Under the pieces are notes generated by a model. The model searched no databases and was not told the origin of the DNA. It worked only from the letters and a program-made list of their open reading frames with translations. A DNA stretch of 12,870 nucleotides from a bacterium. GTDB lineage: Bacteria > JACRDZ01 > JAJRWM01. Numbering within the stretch: the first letter of the stretch is position 1; every line of letters starts with the position of its first letter. Made by a program: the position numbers and the translations under genes. The DNA is taken from NCBI GenBank assembly GCA_024276815.1, contig JAJRWM010000132.1:1-12870 (forward strand), written 5' to 3'. Below are positions 1 through 6,678 of this stretch, piece by piece.

Positions 1-1
1 C

Positions 2-34
2 ATTGTCAGTATACTGGGCCTGGTTATGAAGTAA
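2..34 (+). CDS. secE: Probable 3' end of secE (preprotein translocase subunit SecE), partial
   Basis: Reading from base 2, an open frame of ten codons ends at TAA (32-34) with the hydrophobic tail IVSILGLVMK. SecE normally ends in a membrane helix followed by a few residues, and secE sits directly upstream of nusG in most bacteria, so both position and hydrophobicity fit. Only about ten codons are visible, so the assignment rests mainly on gene order. The nusG Shine-Dalgarno sequence overlaps this stop. Frame 1 is also open here, to a TAA at 46-48, but it encodes a less membrane-like peptide. Confidence 0.5.
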   Translation: MVSILGLVMK

Positions 35-50
35 AGGTGATAAATTAAAC

Positions 51-668
51 ATGGTCAATCAAGCGGACAAAAAAGCGGAAGAGCAAATAGAAGGCAAAGA
101 CGAGAGCCAGGTGGAAGGGGCGGCTGTTGATACCAGCAATATGCAGTGGTACGCGATCCATACCTTTTCCGGCCACGAGGAAAAAGTCAAGGATCACCTG
201 GAAAGGAATCGGATTTACAAGAATCTTGAAGATAAGGTCGCCCAGATTATCATTCCTACGGAAGAAGTCCTGGAAGTTAAAAAAGGCAAAAAAACGATTA
301 TCTCAAAAAAGCTCTTTAGCGGCTATATATTAATGCAGATGGAAATCACTGACGAAGTCTGGTATCTGATCAAAAACACCCAGGGGGTTTCCGGTTTCGT
401 GGGGCCTGGTGGTAAACCCGCCGCCTTGAAGCCGAGCGAAGTTAAAAGCCTGCTGGCCAGGATGACCGACGTCAAGTCGAAACCCCGACGTGAAATACCT
501 TATAGCAAAGGGGAGATGGTGACCGTTACCAGCGGCCCCTTTGCCAGTTTCAATGGCCGGGTTGAAGATATAGATGAGGAGAAGGGGCGACTCAAGGTTA
601 TGGTGTCAATATTTGGACGAGCCACTCCTGTGGATCTGGATTATGTGCAAGTGGAAAAAATGCAGTAA
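51..668 (+). CDS. nusG: Transcription termination/antitermination factor NusG
   Basis: 205 residues. NusG binds RNA polymerase and modulates pausing, Rho-dependent termination and transcription-translation coupling in the cytoplasm. The NGN domain starts at about residue 32 (QWYAIHTFSGHEEKVKDHL), with the conserved segments LFSGYILMQM and VSGFVGPGGKP. A C-terminal KOW domain covers about 150-205 (GEMVTVTSGPFASFNGRVED, then a VSIFGRATPVDLDY segment). The ATG at 51 follows AGGTGA (35-40) at 10 bases. An internal ATG at 141 (M31) would give the usual NusG length, but nothing like a Shine-Dalgarno precedes it. The longer form is therefore favoured, with a charged, Glu/Lys/Asp-rich tail of about 30 residues that most NusG proteins lack. 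Gene order secE-nusG-rplK is standard. The gene ends in TAA, which overlaps the rplK ribosome-binding site. Confidence 0.98.
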   Translation: MVNQADKKAEEQIEGKDESQVEGAAVDTSNMQWYAIHTFSGHEEKVKDHLERNRIYKNLEDKVAQIIIPTEEVLEVKKGKKTIISKKLFSGYILMQMEITDEVWYLIKNTQGVSGFVGPGGKPAALKPSEVKSLLARMTDVKSKPRREIPYSKGEMVTVTSGPFASFNGRVEDIDEEKGRLKVMVSIFGRATPVDLDYVQVEKMQ

Positions 669-685
669 GGAGAGTGGGATAGACT

Positions 686-1114
686 GTGGCTAAGAAAGTT
701 AAAGGATATATCAAATTACAGGTTCCAGCGGGAAAAGCCAACCCGGCTCCGCCGGTAGGCCCGGCTCTGGGTCAGCATGGCGTCAATATTGTCGAGTTTT
801 GCAAGGCCTTCAATGAACGGACCAAAAACACCGAGCAAGGCTTGATAATTCCGGTAGTCATTACGGTTTACGCCGACCGCTCATTTTCGTTTGTGACCAA
901 AACCCCGCCGGCAGCAGTGCTGTTGAAAAAAGAAGCCGGTATCGTGAAAGCCAGCGGCGTGCCCAATAAGGAAAAAATCGGCAAAGTGACCCTGGAGCAG
1001 GTGAAGAAGATCGCTGAAATGAAGATGGTCGATCTGAACGCGGTCGATCTCGACGGGGCTGTTCGGATTATCAAAGGCACCGCCCGCAGTATGGGGCTGG
1101 AAGTCGTGGAATAG
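686..1114 (+). CDS. rplK: 50S ribosomal protein L11
   Basis: 142 residues, the normal L11 length. L11 binds 23S rRNA at the GTPase-associated centre at the base of the L7/L12 stalk and is part of the thiostrepton site. The N-terminal domain carries the proline motif [13 protein letters not shown] (P22, P23 and P26). The C-terminal rRNA-binding domain includes [12 protein letters not shown] and ends with the typical [12 protein letters not shown]. The start is GTG, 13 bases after AAGGAG (667-672), which overlaps the nusG stop. The stop is TAG (1112-1114), placed where L11 proteins normally end, and AGGAG of the rplA ribosome-binding site overlaps it. This use of TAG as a real terminator matters for reading the interrupted rplA next door. 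Confidence 0.99.
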   Translation: MAKKVKGYIKLQVPAGKANPAPPVGPALGQHGVNIVEFCKAFNERTKNTEQGLIIPVVITVYADRSFSFVTKTPPAAVLLKKEAGIVKASGVPNKEKIGKVTLEQVKKIAEMKMVDLNAVDLDGAVRIIKGTARSMGLEVVE

Positions 1115-1127
1115 GAGCTACAAGAGA

Positions 1128-1670
1128 ATGAAGCATGGTAAAAAATACATTCAAAGCCGGGAGCAGGTCGAAAAAGGTAAGCTCTATTCATTGAGCGAGG
1201 CGATCTCCGCCGTGAAAAAGGTTGCCCCGGGCAAGTTCGACGAGACTATTGAGGTGTCGTTGAGGCTAGGTGTGAATCCTAAGCATGCTGACCAGATGGT
1301 GCGCGGTACGGTTGTTTTACCGCATGGCACGGGGAAAACCAAACGGGTGCTGGTTTTCGTGCAGGGAGAAAAAGCTATCGAAGCGCGTGACGCCGGCGCC
1401 GATTATGTTGGCGGGAGCGAACTGATAGAGAAAATTCAGGGCGGCTGGTTGGAGTTTGACGCCGTGATCGCTACGCCTGACATGATGCGGGAGGTCAGTA
1501 AGCTGGGTAAAATACTGGGACCACGCAAGCTGATGCCTAACCCGAAAGTGGGCACGGTTACCTTTGAGGTCGCCAGGGCCGTTAAGGAGCTGAAAGCCGG
1601 ACGCTGTGAATACCGGGTTGATTCGTATGGGATTATCCATCTGGGGGTGGGCAAAGTTTCCTTTGGCTAG
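1128..1670 (+). CDS. rplA: 50S ribosomal protein L1, interrupted by an in-frame TAG at codon 181
   Basis: This open frame encodes the first 180 residues of L1, which binds 23S rRNA in the mobile L1 stalk, helps release E-site tRNA and in many bacteria represses its own operon. Family motifs are clear: [53 protein letters not shown], and [15 protein letters not shown] at about 151-165. The start ATG follows AGGAG (1113-1117) at 10 bases. The frame stops at TAG (1668-1670) just after [13 protein letters not shown]. Full-length L1 is about 230 residues, and the missing C-terminal part lies in the same frame immediately downstream (separate entry). If the TAG is a true stop, the product lacks the C-terminal half of domain I, which pairs with the N-terminus to bind rRNA. 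L1 is dispensable in E. coli, so loss could be tolerated. Base-calling error, suppression or pyrrolysine insertion are alternatives. Confidence 0.95.
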   Translation: MKHGKKYIQSREQVEKGKLYSLSEAISAVKKVAPGKFDETIEVSLRLGVNPKHADQMVRGTVVLPHGTGKTKRVLVFVQGEKAIEARDAGADYVGGSELIEKIQGGWLEFDAVIATPDMMREVSKLGKILGPRKLMPNPKVGTVTFEVARAVKELKAGRCEYRVDSYGIIHLGVGKVSFG

Positions 1671-1826
1671 GAAAAGCTGGAAAATAATATCAGCACTTTG
1701 TTGCACGCGATCGCCAAGGCGAAACCGGCGTCGGCCAAGGGCCGCTACTTCCGCTCTCTATACCTTTCCTCAACTATGGGGCCTGGAATTCAGGTAGACG
1801 CTCAGCAAGTCTATACCCAGCAATAA
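1671..1826 (+). pseudogene. rplA: 3' remainder of rplA, in frame after the TAG
   Basis: Directly after the TAG, and in the same frame, 51 sense codons continue to TAA (1824-1826). They give a recognisable L1 C-terminus: [18 protein letters not shown], then [20 protein letters not shown], then GIQVD and a short polar tail. Comparable segments in other L1 proteins read KL.eNi ... kPa..KG.y ... STMGPGI. Counting the TAG as one residue, the whole frame 1128-1826 would be 232 residues, the standard L1 length. There is no insertion, deletion or frame change, only the one codon. I see no Shine-Dalgarno with ATG or GTG that would restart translation here as a separate peptide. It is labelled pseudogene only because the standard code stops at 1670; with read-through it would be part of an intact gene. 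Intact family motifs argue that the region was under selection until very recently, or still is. Confidence 0.9.
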
Positions 1827-1844
1827 TCAGCAAAGGAGAACATC

Positions 1845-2366
1845 ATGGTTAAACCCGCTAAGATAGAATTATTATCTGAAATAAAGGAAGATTTTGCCGA
1901 CGCCAAGCTGGCGATAATTGCTGATTATCGTGGTCTGGACGTTGAAAAATTAACCGATCTGCGTCGCAAGCTGAACGCGGAATCAGCCAAGTTCCGCGTC
2001 GTGAAAAATACGTTTATGAAAAAAGTCGGCGACGATTTGGGCTGGAATGAAATTGATTCCATGTTGAAAGGCCCGACCGCCGTTGCCTACGCTCCTGAGG
2101 CCTCGGCGCCCGCCGCTAAGGTCCTTCGGGATTTCGCCAAAGCCAATAAAGAGCTTAACATAAAGGGCGGCGTCCTGGAAGGGTGCGCCATTAGCGAGCA
2201 GGAAGTCGAAAGACTGGCTGCTCTGCCCAGTAAAGAACAGCTTATTAGTCAGTTGCTTAGCGTGATGCAAGGTCCCATGCGTAACCTGGTCAGCGTGCTT
2301 TCCGCGCCCATGCGCGATGTGGTTTTGACGATGAAAGCGTTGGCCGATGATAAAGCGAAAAATTGA
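1845..2366 (+). CDS. rplJ: 50S ribosomal protein L10
   Basis: 173 residues, normal for L10 (P0), which anchors L7/L12 dimers to the ribosome next to L11. The N-terminal rRNA/L11-binding domain shows the hallmarks LAIIADYRGLDVEKLTDLRR and FRVVKNTFMKKV, followed by KGPTAVAYA. The C-terminal helix (about 135-173, with LLSVMQGPMRNLVSVLSAPM) is the L7/L12 docking segment. ATG follows AAAGGAG (1832-1838) at 6 bases and the gene ends in TGA. The distance from the distal rplA stop (1826) is only 18 bases, leaving no room for the long L10 leader seen upstream of rplJ in many bacteria. If L1 translation ends at 1670 the gap becomes 174 bases, all of it former L1 coding sequence. Confidence 0.99.
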   Translation: MVKPAKIELLSEIKEDFADAKLAIIADYRGLDVEKLTDLRRKLNAESAKFRVVKNTFMKKVGDDLGWNEIDSMLKGPTAVAYAPEASAPAAKVLRDFAKANKELNIKGGVLEGCAISEQEVERLAALPSKEQLISQLLSVMQGPMRNLVSVLSAPMRDVVLTMKALADDKAKN

Positions 2367-2384
2367 AATTTCGAAATAAAAGTT

Positions 2385-2392
2385 GGAGGTGA
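2385..2392 (+). promoter_or_regulatory. Ribosome-binding site that sets the rplL start
   Basis: GGAGGTGA, a full match to the anti-Shine-Dalgarno, lies 8 bases before ATG 2401. A TTG at 2383 is in the same frame and could be taken as an earlier start, but it lies at the edge of this very site and would add six residues not typical of L7/L12. ATG 2401 is therefore the start. Confidence 0.9.
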
Positions 2393-2400
2393 GAAACAAG

Positions 2401-2784
2401 ATGGCCGCAGTTACCAAAGAACAAATTATTGAATCGTTGAGCTCTATGACAGCCCTGGAGTTGTCCGACCTGGTCAAGGACCTGGAGGATAAGTTCGGAG
2501 TTACAGCCGCGGCGCCGGTCGCTGTGGCGGCAATGCCCGTCGCCGGCGAAGGCGCAGCCGCTGTGGAAGAAAAAACAGAATTTGATGTCGCCATTGAAAG
2601 TATTGGCAGTCAGAAAATTCAGGTTATCAAAGTCGTGCGTGAAATAACCGGCTTGGGGCTGAAAGAAGCTAAGGCGGTAGTCGATAACGCCCCGGGCGTT
2701 GTTAAAGAGGGTGTCTCTAAAGACGAAGCCGAAAAAATGAAAGCCAAGCTGGAAGAAGTTGGCGCGACAGCGACAATCAAGTAA
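2401..2784 (+). CDS. rplL: 50S ribosomal protein L7/L12
   Basis: 127 residues from ATG 2401, in the normal range. L7/L12 forms the flexible stalk dimers that recruit and activate translational GTPases such as EF-G, encoded downstream. The N-terminal dimerisation/L10-binding helices (about 1-32) include [20 protein letters not shown]. An Ala/Pro/Val/Gly-rich hinge follows (about 36-52). The C-terminal domain (about 55-127) starts [11 protein letters not shown] and holds the factor-binding surface, with [20 protein letters not shown] and then [19 protein letters not shown]. The gene ends in TAA. Only about 33 bases separate it from rpoB, with no hairpin plus T-run, so I see no attenuator of the kind described between rplL and rpoB in E. 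coli. Confidence 0.99.
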   Translation: MAAVTKEQIIESLSSMTALELSDLVKDLEDKFGVTAAAPVAVAAMPVAGEGAAAVEEKTEFDVAIESIGSQKIQVIKVVREITGLGLKEAKAVVDNAPGVVKEGVSKDEAEKMKAKLEEVGATATIK

Positions 2785-2805
2785 GAAAACGTTTAAAAAG
2801 GAACT

Positions 2806-2810
2806 GGAGG
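2806..2810 (+). promoter_or_regulatory. Ribosome-binding site at the rpoB start, with stacked start codons
   Basis: GGAGG is followed by GTATGTGTTG. Three candidate starts overlap: ATG 2813 (out of frame, 2 bases from the site), GTG 2815 (in frame, 4 bases) and TTG 2818 (in frame, 7 bases). TTG 2818 has the best spacing and gives the familiar MAKKVKFG N-terminus. GTG 2815 would add one residue. Confidence 0.7.
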
Positions 2811-2817
2811 GTATGTG

Positions 2818-5800
2818 TTGGCAAAAAAAGTAAAGTTTGGGAAAGCTGAACGATTGGATTTCTCAAAGATTCCAGCTGTAATGGAACTTCCCAATCTCAT
2901 AAGTATTCAAAAGGATGCTTATGACCAATTCCTCCAAATGGATATTGATCCAGCAAAGCGAATCAAGACGGGATTACAAAAGTCTTTCACGGAAGTATTC
3001 CCGCTTTGTGATTTTCATGGCAATCCTATACTGGAGTTCCTGGGGTACACTATCGGTGAACCCAAGTATGACGTTCTGGAATGTTATGAAAGGGACATGA
3101 CGTATAGCGCCCCTTTGCGGATCAAGGTTCGATTGATAGTGCGTGATGAAGGTAAGAACGGCGCCCTGGGTCAGATACGTAACGTGAAAGAACAGGAAGT
3201 CTATATGGGGGAGATTCCCCTGATGACTGAACAGGGCGCTTTTATTATCAACGGCGCCGCCCGGGTTATTGTCAGCCAGTTGCATCGTTCTCCGGGAGTG
3301 GCTTTCAGCGTCGAGAAAGAAAGCGCTCCCGGGAAAAAACTTTATACCGCGAGAATCATTCCCTACCGCGGAACCTGGCTCTCCTTTGAAATTGACGCCA
3401 AGGATATTCTCTTTGCCCGGATCAACCGCAAGCGTAAGTTCCATGGCACCTTGTTGCTGCGCGCTCTGGGTTTTTCCTCGGATGAAGAGATATTAAACCT
3501 TTTCCTCAATTATCAGGAAGTAAGCCTTGGTAAAAGAAAGAAGGATCTGCTTGACCAGGTTGTCTATGAAGATGTGGTTGCCGCCGAGACCGGGGAAATC
3601 ATCATTGAAAAAGGCGAAAAGATCACCGAGGAGATCCTCCATTCATTAAAAGAGGCGAATATCGAGCGGGTAAAGCTAGTTGTTTCCGCAAGCAGTGAAG
3701 GCATTATCACGATTAAAAATACTCTGGAAAAAGATAAATACCACTCAACCGAAGAAGCCTTGATTGAAATATATAAAAAAATACGTCCCGGTGAACCGCC
3801 AACTCTTGAGAGCGCGCGATCCCTTCTGGAACGTATGTTCTTTGATCCCAAACGCTATGATTTATCCAAGGTGGGCCGGTACAAGATTAACAAGAAGATT
3901 GGCCTGGATGTGCCTTTGGATCATACCGCCTTGCGTCGGGAGGATCTGGTTGAGATCGTCAAGTACCTGATCAATCTGCAACAGGGCGTCGGTACGGTCG
4001 GCGATATCGATCATCTGGATAACCGCCGCGTACGCACAGTCGGCGAACTTCTGGAAATCCAGATACAAGTCGGTTTGTCCCGGATGGAGCGCACCATAAA
4101 GGAGCGGATTAACACCCAGGATATCGACAAGCTGATGCCCAGCAACCTGATCAACGCCAAGCCCATGATGGCGGCAATTAAAGATTTCTTTAGCTCCAGT
4201 CAGTTATCACAGTTCATGGATCAAACAAATCCTCTTAGCGAGCTTACACATAAACGGAGACTTTCAGCCCTGGGGCCTGATGGTCTCAGCCGGGAACGAG
4301 CCGGTTTTGAAGTGCGTGACGTGCACCATACGCACTACGGACGGATCTGTCCCATTGAAACTCCTGAAGGACCCAATATCGGGTTGATCGTGTCCCTGAG
4401 CAACTTTGCCCGGATTAACTCCTTTGGTTTTTTGGAAACTCCTTACCGCCGCGTCAAAAATGGTAAGGTCACCGAGCAGATAGAATTTCTGACGGCTGAC
4501 GTTGAAGATGAGCATATCATCGCTCAGGCGAACGCGGAGCTGGATAAAAAAGGCTCCTTTATCGCTTCCAATATCATTGCCCGGCATAAAGGGGACTTTC
4601 CCCAGGTTACGCCGGACGAAGTTGACTATATGGATGTTTCACCAATGCAACTGGTCAGTGTGGCTACCGCCCTGATTCCCTTCCTGGAGCACGACGACGC
4701 TAACCGGGCCTTGATGGGATCGAACATGCAGAGGCAGGCTGTGCCGCTTTTGACCAGCGAGGCTCCTTATGTCGGCACCGGCATGGAATATCGCGCCGCC
4801 AAGGACTCAGGGGTTGTGGTCGTCGCCAAACGAAGCGGGACGGTTGATTATGTTTCCGCTGATAAAATTATTGTTAAGGTTGACGATGAAGACGAAGACT
4901 TTGGCTATGATAATACCGATGTCTATCTCTTGCAGAAATATCGCCGCTCGAATCAGGATACCTGGATTAACCAGATCCCGATTATCACTAAAGGCGAACA
5001 TGTCAACAAAGGGGAAATCCTGGCGGACGGTCCCTCTACCAGCAATGGCGAGATGGCCCTGGGTAAGAACCTGATGGTCGCCTTTATGCCCTGGGGTGGT
5101 TACAACTTTGAGGACGCGATCCTGATCAGCGAAAAAGTCGTGCGGGAAAATCGCTTTACCTCGGTGCATGTCGAGGAATTCGAGGTCGAAGCCCGCGATA
5201 TCAAGTTGGGTCGCGAGGAAATAACCCGTGATATCCCTAATGTCGGCGAAGACGCTTTGAGAAACCTGGACGAAAACGGTATCATTCGCGTGGGCGCGGA
5301 AATCACTCCCGGCGATATCCTGGTGGGCAAGGTTACCCCCAAGGGCGAGACTGAGCTTTCTCCTGAGGAAAGATTGCTGAAAGCTATCTTTGGCGAAAAA
5401 GCGGAAAGCGTGCGGGATACCTCTTTGAGAGCCGGTCCTTCCGACCGGGGAATTGTCGTCGACGTAAAGACTTTCTCCCGAACCGAAAAAGATAAGGATG
5501 AGGCGACCAAAAAGCGTGAGGAACAAGAAAAAAAGAAAATAGAAAATGAATATAATGTTCATCTGAAAATTTTGAACTCAAAACGGACCGATTACCTGAA
5601 AAAACTGTTGCTCAAGGTAAAGGCCCCGGAAACGATAAAAGATAAAAAGGGAACCACCCTGATTGTCGCCGGCAAACAGCTTACGGAAAAAATCATTGAA
5701 AAGCTGACGCCGGAAATATTAAGACCGCTGTTAGGTAAATTCAAGAAACTGGAAGTCAGCCTGCTTAAAATTGAATCCAATTACGAGAGAAGGCTGGCTC

Positions 5801-6678
5801 GTCTGCAACAGAAACGTTTGAAGAACCTCGAAAGGGTTAAAAAAGGCGATGAACTGCCGCCCGGAGTGATTAAAGTCGTTAAGGTTTATCTGGCCAAGCG
5901 CCGCCGGCTTTCAGTCGGGGATAAAATGGCCGGACGTCACGGCAATAAAGGCGTGATCGCCAAAATATTGCCGGAAGAGGATATGCCCTATCTTGAAGAT
6001 GGCACCAGCGTTGAGATCGTCTTGAATCCCCTGGGCGTCCCCTCGCGGATGAATGTCGGGCAGGTGCTGGAAACTCATTTGGGCTGGGCCGCTTACAAGT
6101 TGGGCTGCAAAGTCTCGACGCCGGTTTTTGACGGGGCCAGCGAGGCTGAGATCAAAGAACTGCTGAGCAAGGCCGGGCTGCCTGAGGATGGTCGGGTAAT
6201 TTTATACGACGGACGCACCGGCGAGGCGTTTGATCAGAAAATCACCGTCGGCAATATCTATATCATGAAACTCGCTCACTTGGTGGATGACAAAATTCAC
6301 GCCCGCTCCATCGGGCCGTATTCCCTGGTGACCCAGCAGCCCCTGGGCGGCAAGGCTCAGTTCGGCGGTCAGAGACTGGGGGAAATGGAAGTCTGGGCCT
6401 TGGAAGCGTATGGCGCCGCCTTCGCTTTGCGCGAGTTTCTCACCGTTAAAAGTGACGACGTCAATGGTCGTACCTCGATGTATGAGGCGATTGTTAAAGG
6501 CGAGAATAAGTTGATGGCGGGAATTCCTGAGTCTTTCAATGTCTTGGAAAAAGAACTGCGGGGCCTCTGTCTTAACCTGGCGAGAGAAAAAGTCTCGGTT
6601 GAAGAGGTTGCTGATAAAGAAGACGAGGGCGTCCTGGCAGAAGTTGTAAGCTCTGAAGGAGAATCCGCGAATGACTGA
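2818..6678 (+). CDS. rpoB: DNA-directed RNA polymerase subunit beta
   Basis: 1286 residues from TTG 2818 (1287 from GTG 2815; E. coli has 1342). It forms one jaw of the RNA polymerase active-site cleft and the rifampicin pocket. The rifampicin region at about 462-490 ([17 protein letters not shown], then [20 protein letters not shown]) keeps the residues matching E. coli D516, H526 and S531, so no classical resistance change is visible there. An Asp replaces the Gly matching E. coli 536. [13 protein letters not shown] carries the two active-site lysines (1036 and 1044, matching E. coli K1065 and K1073). The C-terminus has [21 protein letters not shown] beta-i4-like insertion lies at about 220-330. 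A very charged, Lys/Glu-rich, coiled-coil-like insertion of about 120 residues (about 888-1009) precedes GDELPPG and matches the beta-i9 position of diderm bacteria. The last 8 bases overlap rpoC. The gene ends in TGA. Confidence 0.98.
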   Translation: MAKKVKFGKAERLDFSKIPAVMELPNLISIQKDAYDQFLQMDIDPAKRIKTGLQKSFTEVFPLCDFHGNPILEFLGYTIGEPKYDVLECYERDMTYSAPLRIKVRLIVRDEGKNGALGQIRNVKEQEVYMGEIPLMTEQGAFIINGAARVIVSQLHRSPGVAFSVEKESAPGKKLYTARIIPYRGTWLSFEIDAKDILFARINRKRKFHGTLLLRALGFSSDEEILNLFLNYQEVSLGKRKKDLLDQVVYEDVVAAETGEIIIEKGEKITEEILHSLKEANIERVKLVVSASSEGIITIKNTLEKDKYHSTEEALIEIYKKIRPGEPPTLESARSLLERMFFDPKRYDLSKVGRYKINKKIGLDVPLDHTALRREDLVEIVKYLINLQQGVGTVGDIDHLDNRRVRTVGELLEIQIQVGLSRMERTIKERINTQDIDKLMPSNLINAKPMMAAIKDFFSSSQLSQFMDQTNPLSELTHKRRLSALGPDGLSRERAGFEVRDVHHTHYGRICPIETPEGPNIGLIVSLSNFARINSFGFLETPYRRVKNGKVTEQIEFLTADVEDEHIIAQANAELDKKGSFIASNIIARHKGDFPQVTPDEVDYMDVSPMQLVSVATALIPFLEHDDANRALMGSNMQRQAVPLLTSEAPYVGTGMEYRAAKDSGVVVVAKRSGTVDYVSADKIIVKVDDEDEDFGYDNTDVYLLQKYRRSNQDTWINQIPIITKGEHVNKGEILADGPSTSNGEMALGKNLMVAFMPWGGYNFEDAILISEKVVRENRFTSVHVEEFEVEARDIKLGREEITRDIPNVGEDALRNLDENGIIRVGAEITPGDILVGKVTPKGETELSPEERLLKAIFGEKAESVRDTSLRAGPSDRGIVVDVKTFSRTEKDKDEATKKREEQEKKKIENEYNVHLKILNSKRTDYLKKLLLKVKAPETIKDKKGTTLIVAGKQLTEKIIEKLTPEILRPLLGKFKKLEVSLLKIESNYERRLARLQQKRLKNLERVKKGDELPPGVIKVVKVYLAKRRRLSVGDKMAGRHGNKGVIAKILPEEDMPYLEDGTSVEIVLNPLGVPSRMNVGQVLETHLGWAAYKLGCKVSTPVFDGASEAEIKELLSKAGLPEDGRVILYDGRTGEAFDQKITVGNIYIMKLAHLVDDKIHARSIGPYSLVTQQPLGGKAQFGGQRLGEMEVWALEAYGAAFALREFLTVKSDDVNGRTSMYEAIVKGENKLMAGIPESFNVLEKELRGLCLNLAREKVSVEEVADKEDEGVLAEVVSSEGESAND

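Noticed and set aside
1606-1797. 63-codon + strand open frame bridging the rplA TAG, as a possible frameshifted L1 end
   Set aside because: It is in a different frame from L1 and its translation has no L1 features. The true L1 C-terminus is in frame 0 after the TAG, so no frameshift is needed.
1128-1826. Global reassignment of TAG to a sense codon
   Set aside because: rplK ends with TAG at the canonical L11 length, so TAG still appears to terminate in this genome. Local suppression or Pyl use is not excluded.
2785-2817. rplL-rpoB attenuator or processing site
   Set aside because: The gap is about 33 bases and shows no hairpin; it contains just the rpoB ribosome-binding site.
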